Assembly (NCBI RefSeq): GCF_020740795.1 | Contig: NC_067285.1 | Span: 81,859,342 to 81,923,341 of the forward strand | Direction: 5' to 3' | DNA from: Apus apus | Lineage: Eukaryota; Chordata; Aves; Apodiformes; Apodidae | Length of the DNA stretch: 64,000 nt | In this document: piece after piece, positions 48,101 to 58,525 of the stretch | How positions within the stretch are numbered: position 1 is the stretch's first letter | How the letters are laid out: each line of letters starts with the position of its first letter | Notes under the pieces: model-generated | Told to the model about the DNA's origin: nothing | Seen by the model: the letters and a program-made list of their open reading frames with translations, nothing else | Databases searched by the model: none | Position numbers and translations under genes: made by a program

Positions 48101-51100
48101 CCCTATCTCAAAGGTCTCTATACTAACAGCTGTGCCTACACTGTAAGTCAGTGGCACTCCAAGCTCTGCTCCACAGCCTGGTGCTCCAGGCTTCCAGATG
48201 AAGGGACATACTCAAGTGTCCTACAGCTCTGTACCCATGGGAGGGATAATGCAGACCTGTGCTTTACCCCTTCAGGGGAGTAACAGGCAAGTCCAGGGAT
48301 GCAAACCATGGGGATGAGAGCTGCATGGCACAGGAGCTCCATGATGTAGCCATTGCTAATTGTCTAGATTGTCCAGAACAAAGCTGCAACGAAAACCTCC
48401 CATTTCTAGAAGCATTATGCTGCTATGTCTCGGAAGTGAAAACCATTAAGCTGTGGAAAAGCACTCATGTTGAAAGAGGAAAAGCCATATGGGAGTTTTG
48501 AAGGGTCTACCTTACCAGAAGGATCTGACATATTCTCCTCTGAAGGCCGCTTCTTTTTTGCCTGGAATTCAGTAGTTTTCAGAGCCTTCTGTGATACAAA
48601 AAGCAGATTAACTTAAAAAAACAACCCCTAGGTTTACTAATTTAAAATTCTAAGAGATGGCAAGTAGGCAGAACATGGGACAGTATTTCAGCCTTTGATG
48701 ACTGAACCATCAGTCACATTTCTTAGGGTTATTTCACCAGAAATGCAGCACAGTGGTAGCACTGCTGGGGGGCAGCAGCTGCCTGACTGTCCGACTGACA
48801 CCTCAGCCACTGGCCGTGCAGCAGGAGGAACATTTTAAGGAGCAGAAGGCCCCTCAGTTCAGCACAGCCCTCACCCTGTACTGACAGTTCTCTGATCAAC
48901 AGTGCCTCCTTACCTTCTTTTTCACCCACATTCTGTCCCAATCCTTTCTCTACTTATACTTTGTCACACAGACACAAAGCAGTAGTTCCACAAGAATGCT
49001 TCAGTTTACTGATGGAAGACTACAGTTCTGTACTGAATGTTACAATTCCAATGAATTTCAGTATGTAAAAAAACTTCTGTGCAAACTATGGCATATCTTC
49101 TTTTATCCCAGGCCTGCTTTCCCAGATCTGCAGAGAGTTAACTCTTACTCTGTGTGCCTGGAGTGCTATGTGAGCCAAAAGCACTTTACATTAATTGCAG
49201 TCTATGTGTGCCAGTCAAAAAACAAGTGTTTTTTGTCTAATTCTAATATATTAAAAATTAATTTTATCAATAAAAAAAATGCAATTCTTTCATAAATATG
49301 TCCTTTCTTCAATACTGAACAAGCATAAGGGATTTATATTCATTTACTATGCCATTCTTTAAGAATATATATTCCAGATATAACAGAAATATTTGAAATA
49401 AGAACAGAATCCAAAATGAGCAAGAGAATGGGCTACAGGTCACAGGGACAACTGGCTAATATACTCCCCACTGACATGATGACTCTAAGCATTTCATTTG
49501 GCCACCTCACAAGAATGCTTGGAGGATTAATTATCTGGGACACAATTCAGTACTAAGGAAGTACCAAGAAACAAATTAAAGGTCTTGCCCTCCCCTACTC
49601 TCTAACGCAGGGATGGCATGAAGTAAGTTAAATTGACTGATATACTCCTGCAACTTTCTCTGTACCACATTCTCCTTAAGGGGTTCATCTTCAGGATCAG
49701 CTGTGCTGGATTTCTGATCATCATCACCAGACGTTGTCGAGCAACACATTTTTTTACTAGGAAAAGAAAAATATCCACATGTAAACCCACTACATCCTGA
49801 GAAAGAATCTTCAACCACATAAACAAAAACATCTTAGGCTCTGGGGGACATTTTGTACTGTATTGTCATTCAGTTTGTGTCTCCTAAATCAACTACATAC
49901 GAAGTTGAAAATGGCATATAAAGGGAATAAAATCTTTATCCCTCAACAGCAACCCTTGTGACAATTAGAAATCCATTAGTAACTGACCACTGGGATAGCC
50001 ATGTTATTTTGAAGATATGTTAGTAGGAAAGGAGAAGGCTTTCCTAGTGGTTGGGTTAGAAATAATAAAAAAAAACCCCACCCAAAAAACCCCACACTCT
50101 CATAATGCTCTATTATTGTCTTGCTGCTTCATTCAAATAAGAACTGCTTCAGAGTAAAACCAGATTTGATTTAGCAAATGAGGAACATACTAAAATTTGT
50201 ATTAAAAGATCTTTTAAAACTATTTTATTTGTTACATGTAGTCTATCTGGCTTTTACCTATTTTTTAACATTTTAACTTTAAAGACACCAGCATTTAAAT
50301 TACTAACTCTTATCTCTCAGATATTTTTTAATCATTTAATTTGGGGGGGGGAAAGGACTTAAATCAATGTACTGCTTGCAGAAGTTAAACACTAATTTAT
50401 TCTCCCATTTCTTTTCTACATTCCCCAATCTTACTTATTATTTTGGTTTCTCATCTGGGAAATTTTAAGTTAAAGCATCTTTTTAATAAGCAGTCTGGAA
50501 ACCTGACAAACATAAGACTTTTTCCTATTTAATCTAAAAATCTAAAGATTAAATGCTGGCAGCAATTCTCTTTTTTCACCAGACCTTCTTCCTGTACTTT
50601 TCCTTTGTTGAGCTGAAACATGACCAAGGGACTTGTTTTGTGAATGCTCCTCTCCATAAGCATCCACAGCCGTGCTGTGCAAAGGGTGATCTGTAAGAAC
50701 AGAAAATAAACTGTATGGAAATTGTTCCATCTGTACAGGCAAAGAACACAGGCATGCTAGCACTGTCTGCCTTCAGCATTTAGTAAGAATTTCTGTGCTT
50801 TGCTCACTAATGCAAAGGGAGTCTCAGTAGAAGTGTTACTTAATGATTAGGAAAAAATATAGAGTGAAAAGCTTCATAGTTTCTGTACTCATCCACCTCC
50901 TGTTTATTTACAAACTGAAACCAAAAGTGCAAGAAAGCTTGGCCCAGACCTATGACATATAGCAACAAAACATTTTTTAAAAGCTTATTTCAAGTCTCTC
51001 TTTGCTATGGCATACATCAATCTTCTATACATTTAAACAACTGCTTCCTAAATTTTACCTTTTTGTTTGTTTTGAAGATGGATTTTTAACTGCTTTATTG

Positions 51101-53386
51101 GATACTATAAGATGACAGTTACAGCTGCTACAGGAAGTTTGTAAATGTAAAATGCTTGAAGGTAGCTACCAGAACAGATTAAAACTCTGAGAACCTTAAG
51201 CTTTTAGCCTGCCTACCATGGTATATATTTCTTTTTTCAAGCACAAAAATTGCCACAAAAATTCAGCATTGGCTTAATTAACATTAGTGGGCACCCTTTT
51301 TATAGTTTTAACACACACCACAGAAGTGAGGAAAAGAAGAGCCTTTAATTTGGCAGCCTTACCCACATGTCAACCCTTTTGCTAGATTGTTCTTTACAGC
51401 TCATTTTCAACGCTGTTTCTATAGTTATGTGGATATTTCCTTTATTTTCTCAAAGTAATAAATACTACACCAGAGACACAGCTCTTAGCATTTTCTCTAC
51501 ATCTTCTAATTACAGTTTTTCAAAGACTCTTCTCACCAACATTGACATATAAGAACTATATATATTTAGTAACAGAGACCTTCACACAGGGGCATCTATT
51601 CTATCTAAATTGATTCTCCTCCAGTGCACTGAGGCAAAAGCCCAACATGGAGCATGAAAGTGGTTTCAACGCTTCACCAAAAAAGTATATTTTTATGATG
51701 TTACTTTTAAGTAGAACAACATCCCTGTTAATGCCTAAGCTTGCTGCCATACATACTCTTACAATAGCAAACCATTTCACTCTGTAATTTAATTGAGTAA
51801 CTTAAGATCTTAAACTTCCCTTTTAAATTGCAAACCCTACACAACTTCAGTGTTATATTGCATTAAATTCTGCCATTCAGACTATAAAACTTAAACAGCC
51901 AGCATTTTTCTTTCAACTTTTACACATGTATTGCAGCATTATTCCTGTTACTTCCTCAATGGCAGGAAACACCACCACTCTCAAAAAACCCTCTGTCTCT
52001 CCTGCCCGTAATTTTCCCTGGCAAAGAAACTGTACCTTTCCCTAAGTAAGCATTGAAATATTTTGCCCATATGGTTTGTTCATAAAAATCGTATGTTAAA
52101 TGACACTGAAATTAATACTAACCAAATGAATCATCAAGCTCCTCAAGCTGATTTGCTTCTGCTACCTTCAATATCCTTGAGACATCTGGTTCCTCAAGTG
52201 GAACCGATTTCCAGTGAGGACGGGGGTTGGTCTGGGGTTCCTGGATGGATATGAAATTAACAGCTAGTTCATCCAGCGTTTTAGGTGTAAAGCAGATGAA
52301 ATATAACAATGAATTTTACAAACATTTCACCAAAAATACATTTAACCTTGACCATACTGACTACTGAGCTACAATATGTCCAGTGACAGGACAAGGGGCA
52401 GTGGGTACAAACTGGAACACAGGAGGTTCCATGTAAACACCAGAAAAAACTTATCTTCTGTGAGAGTGACAGAGCACTGGAACAGGCTGCCCAGAGAGGT
52501 TGTGGAGTCTCCTTCACTGGAGACATTCAAAACCCGCCTGGACACGTTCCCGTGTGATGTGCTCTAGGTGACCCTGCTCTGGCAGGGGAGTTGGACTAGA
52601 TGATCTTTCGAGGCTCCTTCCAACCCCCAAGATTCTGTGATTCTGTGATATAAAGCAATTAAAGAATATGTTTTTTCCTCAGGCTATGCTTTTCTTCTCC
52701 TAAGAGAAGAGATGGCAAAACCAGTTATATTCTGCTATTTGACATTATGCTGCAGCATCAGCTTTCTATTTATTTTATAAAACCAAGCATGTAAGCTTAG
52801 AAACATTATTAACAGTCCAGTATCTGGTTTCTATGATCTGTGACCTTTTTCTTCTCAGGCTTTTAAATATTTCTTCTTTCATCTCTCTTTTACATTATTG
52901 TCCGTGCTAGTTCAATTTAACGATTCTCACTTTAAGAAAACAAAATGCTACACATAACTTCTTGTGAAGGTGGAATTTGTAAATCGAGCCTTACTCAGGA
53001 AGTTCTGCAGAGCAGAAGAGCACGTTTATCTGTAAACGTGCCACCCGCACCCTGAGCAACTTTCCTCTTACTTCTTTCTATGTGTGCTCTGTAAACTGCT
53101 CTCCTGAATTTCACACGGCTGCCTTCAAAGCTTTCCCCGCTCGAAAGCCGGCAGCTCGTGCTGCCTGATGCTGCGCTCCCTAGAAGAGCACCGAGAACGA
53201 GAAGCTCCGCAGGCCCCGCACCCGCCGCAGCCCCGCACGGTCCCGCACGGCCCCGCTCCCCGCACAGCCCCGCACAGCCCCGCGCGGCCGCAGCAAAACC
53301 CGCGCCACGTCAGCTCTGTTCACACCAGCAAAACTCACCAGTGATTTCTTTCCAGAATGATTTCTCTTCGCTTTCTTCGAGGACAT
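42054..53386 (-). CDS. CENPU: Centromere protein U (CENP-U / MLF1IP), spliced coding region
   Basis: This is a component of the CENP-O/P/Q/R/U part of the inner kinetochore network. It pairs with CENP-Q and recruits PLK1 when phosphorylated. Eleven coding exons (53339-53386, 52123-52240, 50585-50690, 49666-49756, 48516-48588, 47346-47463, 46867-46945, 45880-45927, 44489-44550, 42888-43044, 42054-42191) total 1038 bp, 345 residues; the human protein has 418. The N-terminal half is acidic and disordered and holds HPLHSTAV, matching the human PLK1-docking LHSTAI (Thr78). Residues about 155-300 are a long coiled coil starting at VWCPKEMKR. The C-terminal SSLPALLVESRRILGAE is the best conserved block. 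The frame is open upstream of the chosen ATG. Two exon ends in the variable part are uncertain. Confidence 0.9.
42888..43044 (-). CDS. CENPU: CENPU coding exon 10 (coiled coil)
   Basis: This 157 bp exon has acceptor CTTTTTCAG and donor GTAAGT. It encodes AEQQLIKLQREYAEIQERK through EENPKEEVV, heptad-like and charged. Confidence 0.94.
43747..43972 (-). mobile_element. CR1 LINE 3' region in CENPU intron
   Basis: In plus reading ACAGAATGGTTTAGGTTGG, GATCATCTAGTTCCAATCC, CCATCCAACCTGGCC and TCTCCTAATGTCTAACC mark an antisense CR1 3' end of about 225 bp. It has the same orientation as CENPU. Confidence 0.94.
44489..44550 (-). CDS. CENPU: CENPU coding exon 9 (coiled coil)
   Basis: This 62 bp exon has acceptor TTTGTTTCAG and donor GTATGT. 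It encodes VITDIKKKRQQLLQLREELI. Confidence 0.94.
44551..45879. other. CENPU intron, nothing recognised
   Basis: About 1.3 kb of AT-rich sequence. Neighbouring exons join in phase without a further exon, and no repeat family was identified. Confidence 0.6.
45880..45927 (-). CDS. CENPU: CENPU coding exon 8 (48 bp)
   Basis: This exon has acceptor CCTCTGTAG and donor GTAAAT. It encodes IVDIQELKNTKKKNAK, in phase 0 at both ends. Confidence 0.93.
46221..46262. repeat. Short tandem duplication in CENPU intron
   Basis: CTAGTAATTCTAAA occurs twice, 18-19 bases apart. Confidence 0.7.
46867..46945 (-). CDS. CENPU: CENPU coding exon 7
   Basis: This 79 bp exon has acceptor CTTCTCCAG and donor GTAAGT. 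It encodes KQSIESDTCKKAISGFC and SAFKDQITDL, aligning with human HQQRIESKVCKAAI. Confidence 0.94.
47346..47463 (-). CDS. CENPU: CENPU coding exon 6
   Basis: This 118 bp exon has acceptor TTGTTTCAG and donor GTAAAT. It encodes VDSPCSVQVWCPKEMKRS through VLAEFEKIAANYK. The VWCP motif matches human IWCP. Confidence 0.95.
47464..48515. other. CENPU intron, nothing recognised
   Basis: A GC-richer patch at 48140-48400 resembles repeat-derived DNA, but I cannot assign a family. The tandem words ATACAACTTATT and CATACAACTTATT sit near 47685-47712. Confidence 0.5.
48516..48588 (-). CDS. CENPU: CENPU coding exon 5 (basic)
   Basis: This 73 bp exon has acceptor TGTATCACAG and donor GTAAGG. It encodes KALKTTEFQAKKKRPSEENM and SDPSG. 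The Lys-rich stretch matches the basic segment before IWCP in human CENP-U. Confidence 0.9.
48589..49665. other. CENPU intron, nothing recognised
   Basis: About 1.1 kb. A moderately GC-rich block at 48720-48930 has no family I can name, and the rest is AT-rich. Confidence 0.5.
49666..49756 (-). CDS. CENPU: CENPU coding exon 4 (3' end uncertain)
   Basis: Acceptor CTTTTCCTAG is good. It encodes KKMCCSTTSGDDDQKSSTAD and PEDEPLKENV. The donor chosen, GTG|GTACAG, is weak but gives the phase needed by the next exon and an alignment of LKENV to human EKENL. The frame stays open to a stop at 49576, so a longer or alternative end is possible. Confidence 0.7.
50585..50690 (-). CDS. CENPU: CENPU coding exon 3 (PLK1-docking motif; 3' end uncertain)
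   Basis: Acceptor TGTTCTTACAG is good. It encodes DHPLHSTAVDAYGEEHSQNK through QRKSTGRR. HSTA at residues about 60-63 matches the human PLK1 polo-box docking site. The donor, AAG|GTCTGG, is weak and was chosen by phase; the frame stays open to 50542. Confidence 0.75.
50691..52122. other. CENPU intron, nothing recognised
   Basis: About 1.4 kb of AT-rich DNA. The flanking exons join in phase, but a small species-specific exon cannot be excluded because the protein is variable here. Confidence 0.5.
52123..52240 (-). CDS. CENPU: CENPU coding exon 2
   Basis: This 118 bp exon has acceptor ATATCCATCCAG and donor GTTAGT. It encodes EPQTNPRPHWKSVPLEEPD through QLEELDDSF. It joins to DHPLHSTA to give the SFD.PLHSTA arrangement seen in human (TFDPPLHSTA). 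Confidence 0.85.
52370..52652 (+). mobile_element. CR1 LINE 3' end with terminal repeats
   Basis: This plus-orientation fragment has GACAGGACAAGGGGCAGTGG, GGAACAGGCTGCCCAGAGAG, TTGGACTAGATGATC and CTCCTTCCAACCCC. It ends in the tandem ATTCTGTGATTCTGTGA that is typical of CR1. It lies in CENPU intron 1, antisense to the gene. Its clean 3' end makes it one of the younger CR1 copies here. Confidence 0.96.
53339..53386 (-). CDS. CENPU: CENPU first coding exon
   Basis: The ATG at 53386 has G at -3. It encodes MSSKKAKRNHSGKKSL, a basic N-terminus as in the family, with donor GTGAGT. The same frame is open for about 65 more codons upstream to another ATG at 53581, so a longer N-terminus is conceivable; I prefer the short one because the upstream residues resemble nothing known. 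Confidence 0.75.
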
Positions 53387-53931
53387 TTCACTATTCACTT
53401 TAACACACAACGCAGAGTGAAGCCACTGGCAGGTCGTCCCCCATGCAAATCCGCCTGCTGCCTCGAAACCTGAGGGGGGACAGAAAACCTTCCATAATTC
53501 AACGCACGATTCATGACTTGCTTTAAAAGCAGTAAAACCGGCTGCGTGAGACCAGCCCGACACCCACGAAATACAGCGCACGGAAGGCAGCGACGCGGCA
53601 AAACGCTTTTAACGCCTTCACCGTCGCTTCACAGATGCTGCTCCTCTCCTGCCGCCGACCAGGCCAGGCCCCGCCTCGCCGGGCGCCCAGAGGCGGCCCC
53701 GGCCCGTGCAGGCCCGGCCCGGCCCGGCGGCTCGGAACGGGCCCCCCTGCCCTGCCCGGCCCGGCCCCCCCGGCCACCCCCGCCCCCCGGCCCGGCGCTG
53801 CGGGGCCCACCCGGCGGCCACAGCCCCGCCTCCCGCCTTCCCGCCGCGATTCAAACGCGCGGGGCGGGCGGCGGGAAGGGGCGGCGCAGGCCCGGAAGGG
53901 GAAGCGGGAGCGGCGGGGCCGCCGGGACGCG

Positions 53932-53970
53932 CCCGCTCCGGCCCCGCTCCGGCCCCGCTCCGGCCCCGCT
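53932..53970. repeat. 12-bp GC tandem repeat
   Basis: CCCGCTCCGGCC is repeated a little over three times in the CpG island. Confidence 0.9.
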
Positions 53971-54149
53971 GCCTCTGGGCGCCCCTGCGGCCTGGGCTGC
54001 GATCCTCTCTGCTTTACAACCTGCAGTACCGGGGAACCCGCCGTGTTTTCTTCTTCCCCCCCCGGGCCCCACGCCCGGAGGCTGCGCACGGGTGACGGGA
54101 CAGACAGCGCTGCTCGCCCGTGTCCGTGCCTGTCTGGAAAAACAGGTGA

Positions 54150-55237
54150 AGAGGGCAAACTCCGCAACGATAACCTGACATCTCAGGTCACAAACTTGTA
54201 TTCTTGTGTGTTTTGAATTGGTTTCTTACATGCTACAAGGGCGTGCCAAGACAAGTAGGATTCAGGTTGAAAACTTGTTAATTTCAAATCTGTCCCTTAG
54301 AATGACAGGAAGGACAGCAATTCGGCAAGCCTGAGGAGTGCCACATCTCTTCATGCACAGGTGAGGGTGTTCTTACAAAGACCATCTGCTGCTGCCCCAC
54401 CACGCTGGGGCTCTGAACCAGGATAGAACCAGTTCTCTTTCCAGTGATTTTCCTTTTGAGGTAAGTCTCTTCTAAGTAGTCACATTTGCTCAGATGAACA
54501 GCTTGTCTTGCAGTCACTGCTTCTAGGCCTGATAATGCTCCGTGCTTATAGTGACTGCTAGAGAATGGTATGTAGGACCAAAGCCACTGCTTCAGAACCA
54601 GCTGGGAGGAGAGGGGTTATCTGTGACCCTTCTTTGGGGAGGAGCAGACCAGACAAGTGACCAAAGGAAGTATTCCATCCCAAACATGTCATACTTGGAA
54701 TAAATTTGAGGGATCAAAAGGGTCAAGCTCTTTTCATCCAGGGCTGGCTGGCTGCCTGGGAGGACTCCATCCATTCATCTGCCTTTGATCCTGATCCGTG
54801 CAGCGTGTCCCTGAATCCCTGCATTCCAGCACCCAGCTCCCATCTGCTGCTGACTCCAGGAATCAAGTCCAGGACTTTTCCAGGGCCTTGGTGGTCACAT
54901 TCTTTTCCTTTTCATCATTTATTGTTTCATTTAAACTGTGTAGTTTAGCTTCCAACCCATATTTCTGTCCCTTAATCTCACTTCTTCCCCTATAGAGGGT
55001 AAGGAGAGGGGTCAATAGAGAGCATCTGTCATTCAATTGCCAGCCCAGCTTTAAGCCATTACACCCTTTGTCCCACCAAATAAGTCAAAGCCACAGTGAA
55101 ATATCACTTTGGGATTACCAGGAAGAGTGGTCTCTTTATGCTGCCTATAGCACCCAGCCCATGTAGCAGTCCACGTGCCAAAGGTAACAAGCCATAGGAC
55201 AGCCTATCTACAGCATAGCTTTGTTTCTGTAGTGATA
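54150..55237. other. Intergenic DNA between CENPU promoter and CR1
   Basis: No gene or repeat recognised. Frames are short. Confidence 0.6.
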
Positions 55238-55275
55238 ATTCTTAAAGGTCTTTTCCAACCAAAACAATTCTAAGA
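55238..55275 (+). mobile_element. CR1 3' tail, locally inverted
   Basis: CTTAAAGGTCTTTTCC and AACCAAAACAATTCTA read as a sense CR1 end. They sit immediately beside an antisense CR1 copy that begins at GATCACCAAGTCCAACC and lacks its own tail. Confidence 0.8.
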
Positions 55276-56140
55276 TCACCAAGTCCAACCATTAACCAAA
55301 CACTGCCAAGTCCACCACGAGACCATGTCCCTACGCACCGCATATACACATCTTTTAAACACTTCCAGGGATGGTGACTCCACTACTTCCCTGGGCAGCC
55401 TGTTCCAGTGCCTCACAACCCTTTCACAGTAAAGGAATTTTTCTTCATTTCCAATCTAAACCTCCCCTGGCATAACTTGAGGTAATTTCCTCTTGTTGTA
55501 TCACTTGTACTTTGGGATAAGAGACCAACCCCCACCTTGCTACAACCTCCTTTCAGGTAGTTGTAGAGAGTTACAAGGTCTCCCCTCAGCCTCCTTTTCT
55601 CCAGACTAAACAACCCCAGTTCCCTCAGGTTCTTCTCACAAGACTTGTGCTCTAGACCCTTCACCAGCTTTGTTGCCCTTCTTTGGACATGCTCCAGCAC
55701 CTCCATGTCCTTTCTGTAGTGAGATGCCCAAAAGTGAACACAGTATTTGAGGTGTGGCCTGACCAGTGCCAAGTACTGGTGGGCACAAGCACTTCTCTAG
55801 TCCTGCTGGCCACACTATTTCTGATACAAGCCAGGATGCTGTTGGCCTTCTTGGCCACACTGCTGGCTCACGTGCATCTGACAATCAATGAATTGCCCCA
55901 GGCCCTTTTCCACTGGGCAGGTTTCTGGCTACTCTTCCCCAAACCTGTAGCACTGCTTGGGGTTTTTGTGACCCAAGTGCAGAAGACAGCACTTGGTCTT
56001 GTTGAATCTCATACATTTGGCCTCAGCCCATCAATCCAGATCCCTCTGTAGAGCCTTCCTATCCTCAAGCAGATCAACAGTGCCTCACAACTTGGTGGTA
56101 CACTAAGTCCCCTCATCTAGACCTTAGATCCAGCTCCTCA
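55276..56140 (-). mobile_element. CR1 LINE, about 865 bp, 5'-truncated
   Basis: In plus reading GATCACCAAGTCCAACC, CCTGGGCAGCCTGTTCCAG, CTCAGCCTCCTTTTCTCC, TTCTTGGCCACACTGCTGG and GATCCCTCTGTAGAGCC run in the order of an antisense CR1, from 3' UTR back into the C-terminal RT coding part. The RT frame is broken in places. It lies in the CENPU-ACSL1 gap. Confidence 0.95.
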
Positions 56141-56880
56141 ATCATCTCCATCAGGAGAAGTGTGGTGACAACTTCACTGTCTTTCCATGCAGCACACCCA
56201 TATATTTGAATATTATATTAAGTGACAAAAATTCGGTTTACGTGTCCTTCAGCAGGGAAGAAATGCATAAGGAACATATAAAATTACTCAAAAGGAGAAA
56301 GTCTACCATGGCTAGGAACATAAGTGTGCTTATTCTCTTACAGTAACTTGTGTTAACACTGAGCTCTACGTATTGTCTTGGTGGCAATGCTTCATCTACC
56401 CTGGTCTATCTGTCCATAAAGTCTTTCCTACCATACCAAATTAAAGCCAGATGCACAGTAAAAGGGGGGAAGTGGAAGAATGATCACACAGGAAAGACAA
56501 CCAGTACCACCCAAAAGCAGCATAAGAATTTAAAAAAAAAAAGCCCTCCAGAGTTCACTCAGAAGTTGTTTATGATGATGATAAGAATACTACCTAACTC
56601 TCAGAAACCATACTGAAGAAAAAAAATAAAGAAGATTTTGTTTAAAAATACTCATGGAGCAAGTTACATACAACACCATCCCTTTCTTACAGATATTGGC
56701 CAGAAACTTACACGTGAATATCAGAACAAAGCAGAAAGTTACCTTCCAAAAGTAAAGTGTCAACAACCAGCATTTATCCTCCATTTGTAGCAGTGGAGTT
56801 TTGCAGCTTGTCAGTTACCAAATTACACCTTGGTTTGTTAGTCAGCAGTACCTTCCCTTGATAAACAAACATTTCACTGA
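56141..56880. other. Intergenic DNA, nothing recognised
   Basis: AT-rich sequence between the CR1 copy and the probable 3' end of ACSL1. Confidence 0.55.
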
Positions 56881-56897
56881 ATTGAAATGCAGAAACA

Positions 56898-56903
56898 TTT
56901 ATT
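56898..56903 (-). terminator. Candidate distal ACSL1 poly(A) signal
   Basis: AATAAA on the minus strand gives a 3' UTR of about 1.5 kb. Minus-strand sequence just downstream contains GTTTGTTTATC, a suitable U/GU-rich element. A second AATAAA on the minus strand lies at 57519-57524. Confidence 0.6.
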
Positions 56904-57518
56904 TTGGTTTCCTTCATTGGTTTTGAAAATTGTTTTGGTTTTATAAAACATAGAAATAGCCAACACTACGCAAACATTTGAATTCCAATGTAACAAACTA
57001 CTGCTCTAACATTTGACTTGGATTTGTGTACCTTAATTGCACACATGTATGAAATTATGCTACAGAGTAGTGCATTACAATCACACACAAATCTTAGTGC
57101 AAACCTTGTTGTGCTTGTATTTTACATATATCCATGTTTTCAGGAAACAGCAATGTATGCTAACGCAAAACCAACTCTGTTAAGGATAGCAAAAGACTTA
57201 TGCTGTAATAAGGCTTATTTCTGCTGATTTCTCAAACAAAAAGGTAACTAGTTGTTTTGTAATTTATCTGGGAATTAGGTTTTTATCCCTGAACAAACAC
57301 CTAATCCTGTACCAACACACAGTTCTGTTGGCATATTTAAATACTTCCAATTTCTGCAAAGCATCAGGCAAAAACCTTACACCTGACCTATTTTGCTATT
57401 CAGTGAAGAATACTCAGTGGCTCATACATGAAGCACAGAAAACTAAGAGGTTATGTCAGAAGCTCTTCTGCCTATGGAGAACCTGGCACATTTTTTAAAA
57501 ATGCATTTTAAATACATG

Positions 57519-57524
57519 TTTATT
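57519..57524 (-). terminator. Candidate proximal ACSL1 poly(A) signal
   Basis: AATAAA on the minus strand, about 860 bases past the stop. It would give a shorter 3' UTR. The hexamer is the only evidence. Confidence 0.4.
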
Positions 57525-58384
57525 ACAGGGGAAAAATGTGGCTAGTACAGGTGCAATGTTTACCTGGCTGTTAGCATAGCCTAGCCTCCTGAATGGTGTT
57601 GGTTTTAAGTCTCTAGTGTTCTTGCCAGAGTTATGATCTATTATTCATTTACAGGGCTGGCACCACTCTGAAACTGTGTTAACGTAGCAAAGGCTACATG
57701 TGCTAAAATAACTGTATCCACACTTTCAGTGCAGGACCACCGCGTGCAGACTTACTCTGAGGTATTCATCCATCTCCTTGGGGTGGAGTACTGACTTCTA
57801 CCTTATAAAAGTTCATCTCAGAACTGTCTGCAGATAAAAAGAAGGGAGAAAAAACACTGACTAATGCAAGCTGTGATACCAGCTATACAACCGCAGGGGG
57901 TTGGTTTGGTGGTTGTTCATTTGTTGGTTTGCTGTGGTTTGTTTGTTTGTTTTTTTAACATATTAAGTAATCCTTCTGAGGATGCAAGATACTTAGAGGC
58001 ATTTTCAAAACTGCCAAACCCTTTGTGGAATTGACAACTGCAAAATACACTGCAGACAGCAAAACACACTGGCAATAAGAAAACCTTAGCTCCTTGGTGA
58101 AGGACAGTCCCATTTTTGGCCAAGGAAGTCTTAAATAACTTACATATAGTTACCATTTATAGTTAAGGCTCTTTTTGGAAATTGTAGGTCACCATAAAAA
58201 CAGTATACAACACAACTTGACAGTAAGGCAGTGTTGCATTTCTTCAGTGTTCCTATGGTAAGTACCCATTTTTGTACAAGTTAATGATTGCACAGATTCC
58301 TTCCCTATATTTGCTGTAGTCAAATTACAGATATGAAGGCCGACAGTAGACAGACGTGTGCCACTCTCCTCGTTCTGTTCTCAG

Positions 58385-58525
58385 TTACATTTTGGCATTA
58401 GCATAGAGTTCATCTATCTGCGACTGGAAACACTTCCTCAGTTCTGGTCTCTTTGCCTTCAGTGTTGGTGTCAGCAGGCCGTTTTCAATAGAAAACATTT
58501 CAGTGTGCACAACGATGTCTTTGAC
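58385..58525 (-). CDS. ACSL1: ACSL1 last coding exon
   Basis: Acceptor CTTTCCAG; TAA stop at 58385. It encodes [16 protein letters not shown], then [16 protein letters not shown], and ends LYANAKM. Confidence 0.96.
   Translation of the reverse strand, partial: VKDIVVHTEMFSIENGLLTPTLKAKRPELRKCFQSQIDELYANAKM

Larger units (their letters stand above)
53110..54130. promoter_or_regulatory. CpG island, CENPU promoter region
   Basis: About 1 kb of CpG-dense DNA covers the CENPU first exon and extends about 500 bp further upstream. It has degenerate CCCCGCAC repeats at 53215-53285 and a 12-bp tandem at 53932-53970. There is no clear TATA box. Confidence 0.85.

Noticed and set aside
53513-54216. Long GC-rich frames on both strands in the CENPU island
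   Set aside because: Composition artefact as in the other island; no coherent protein similarity.
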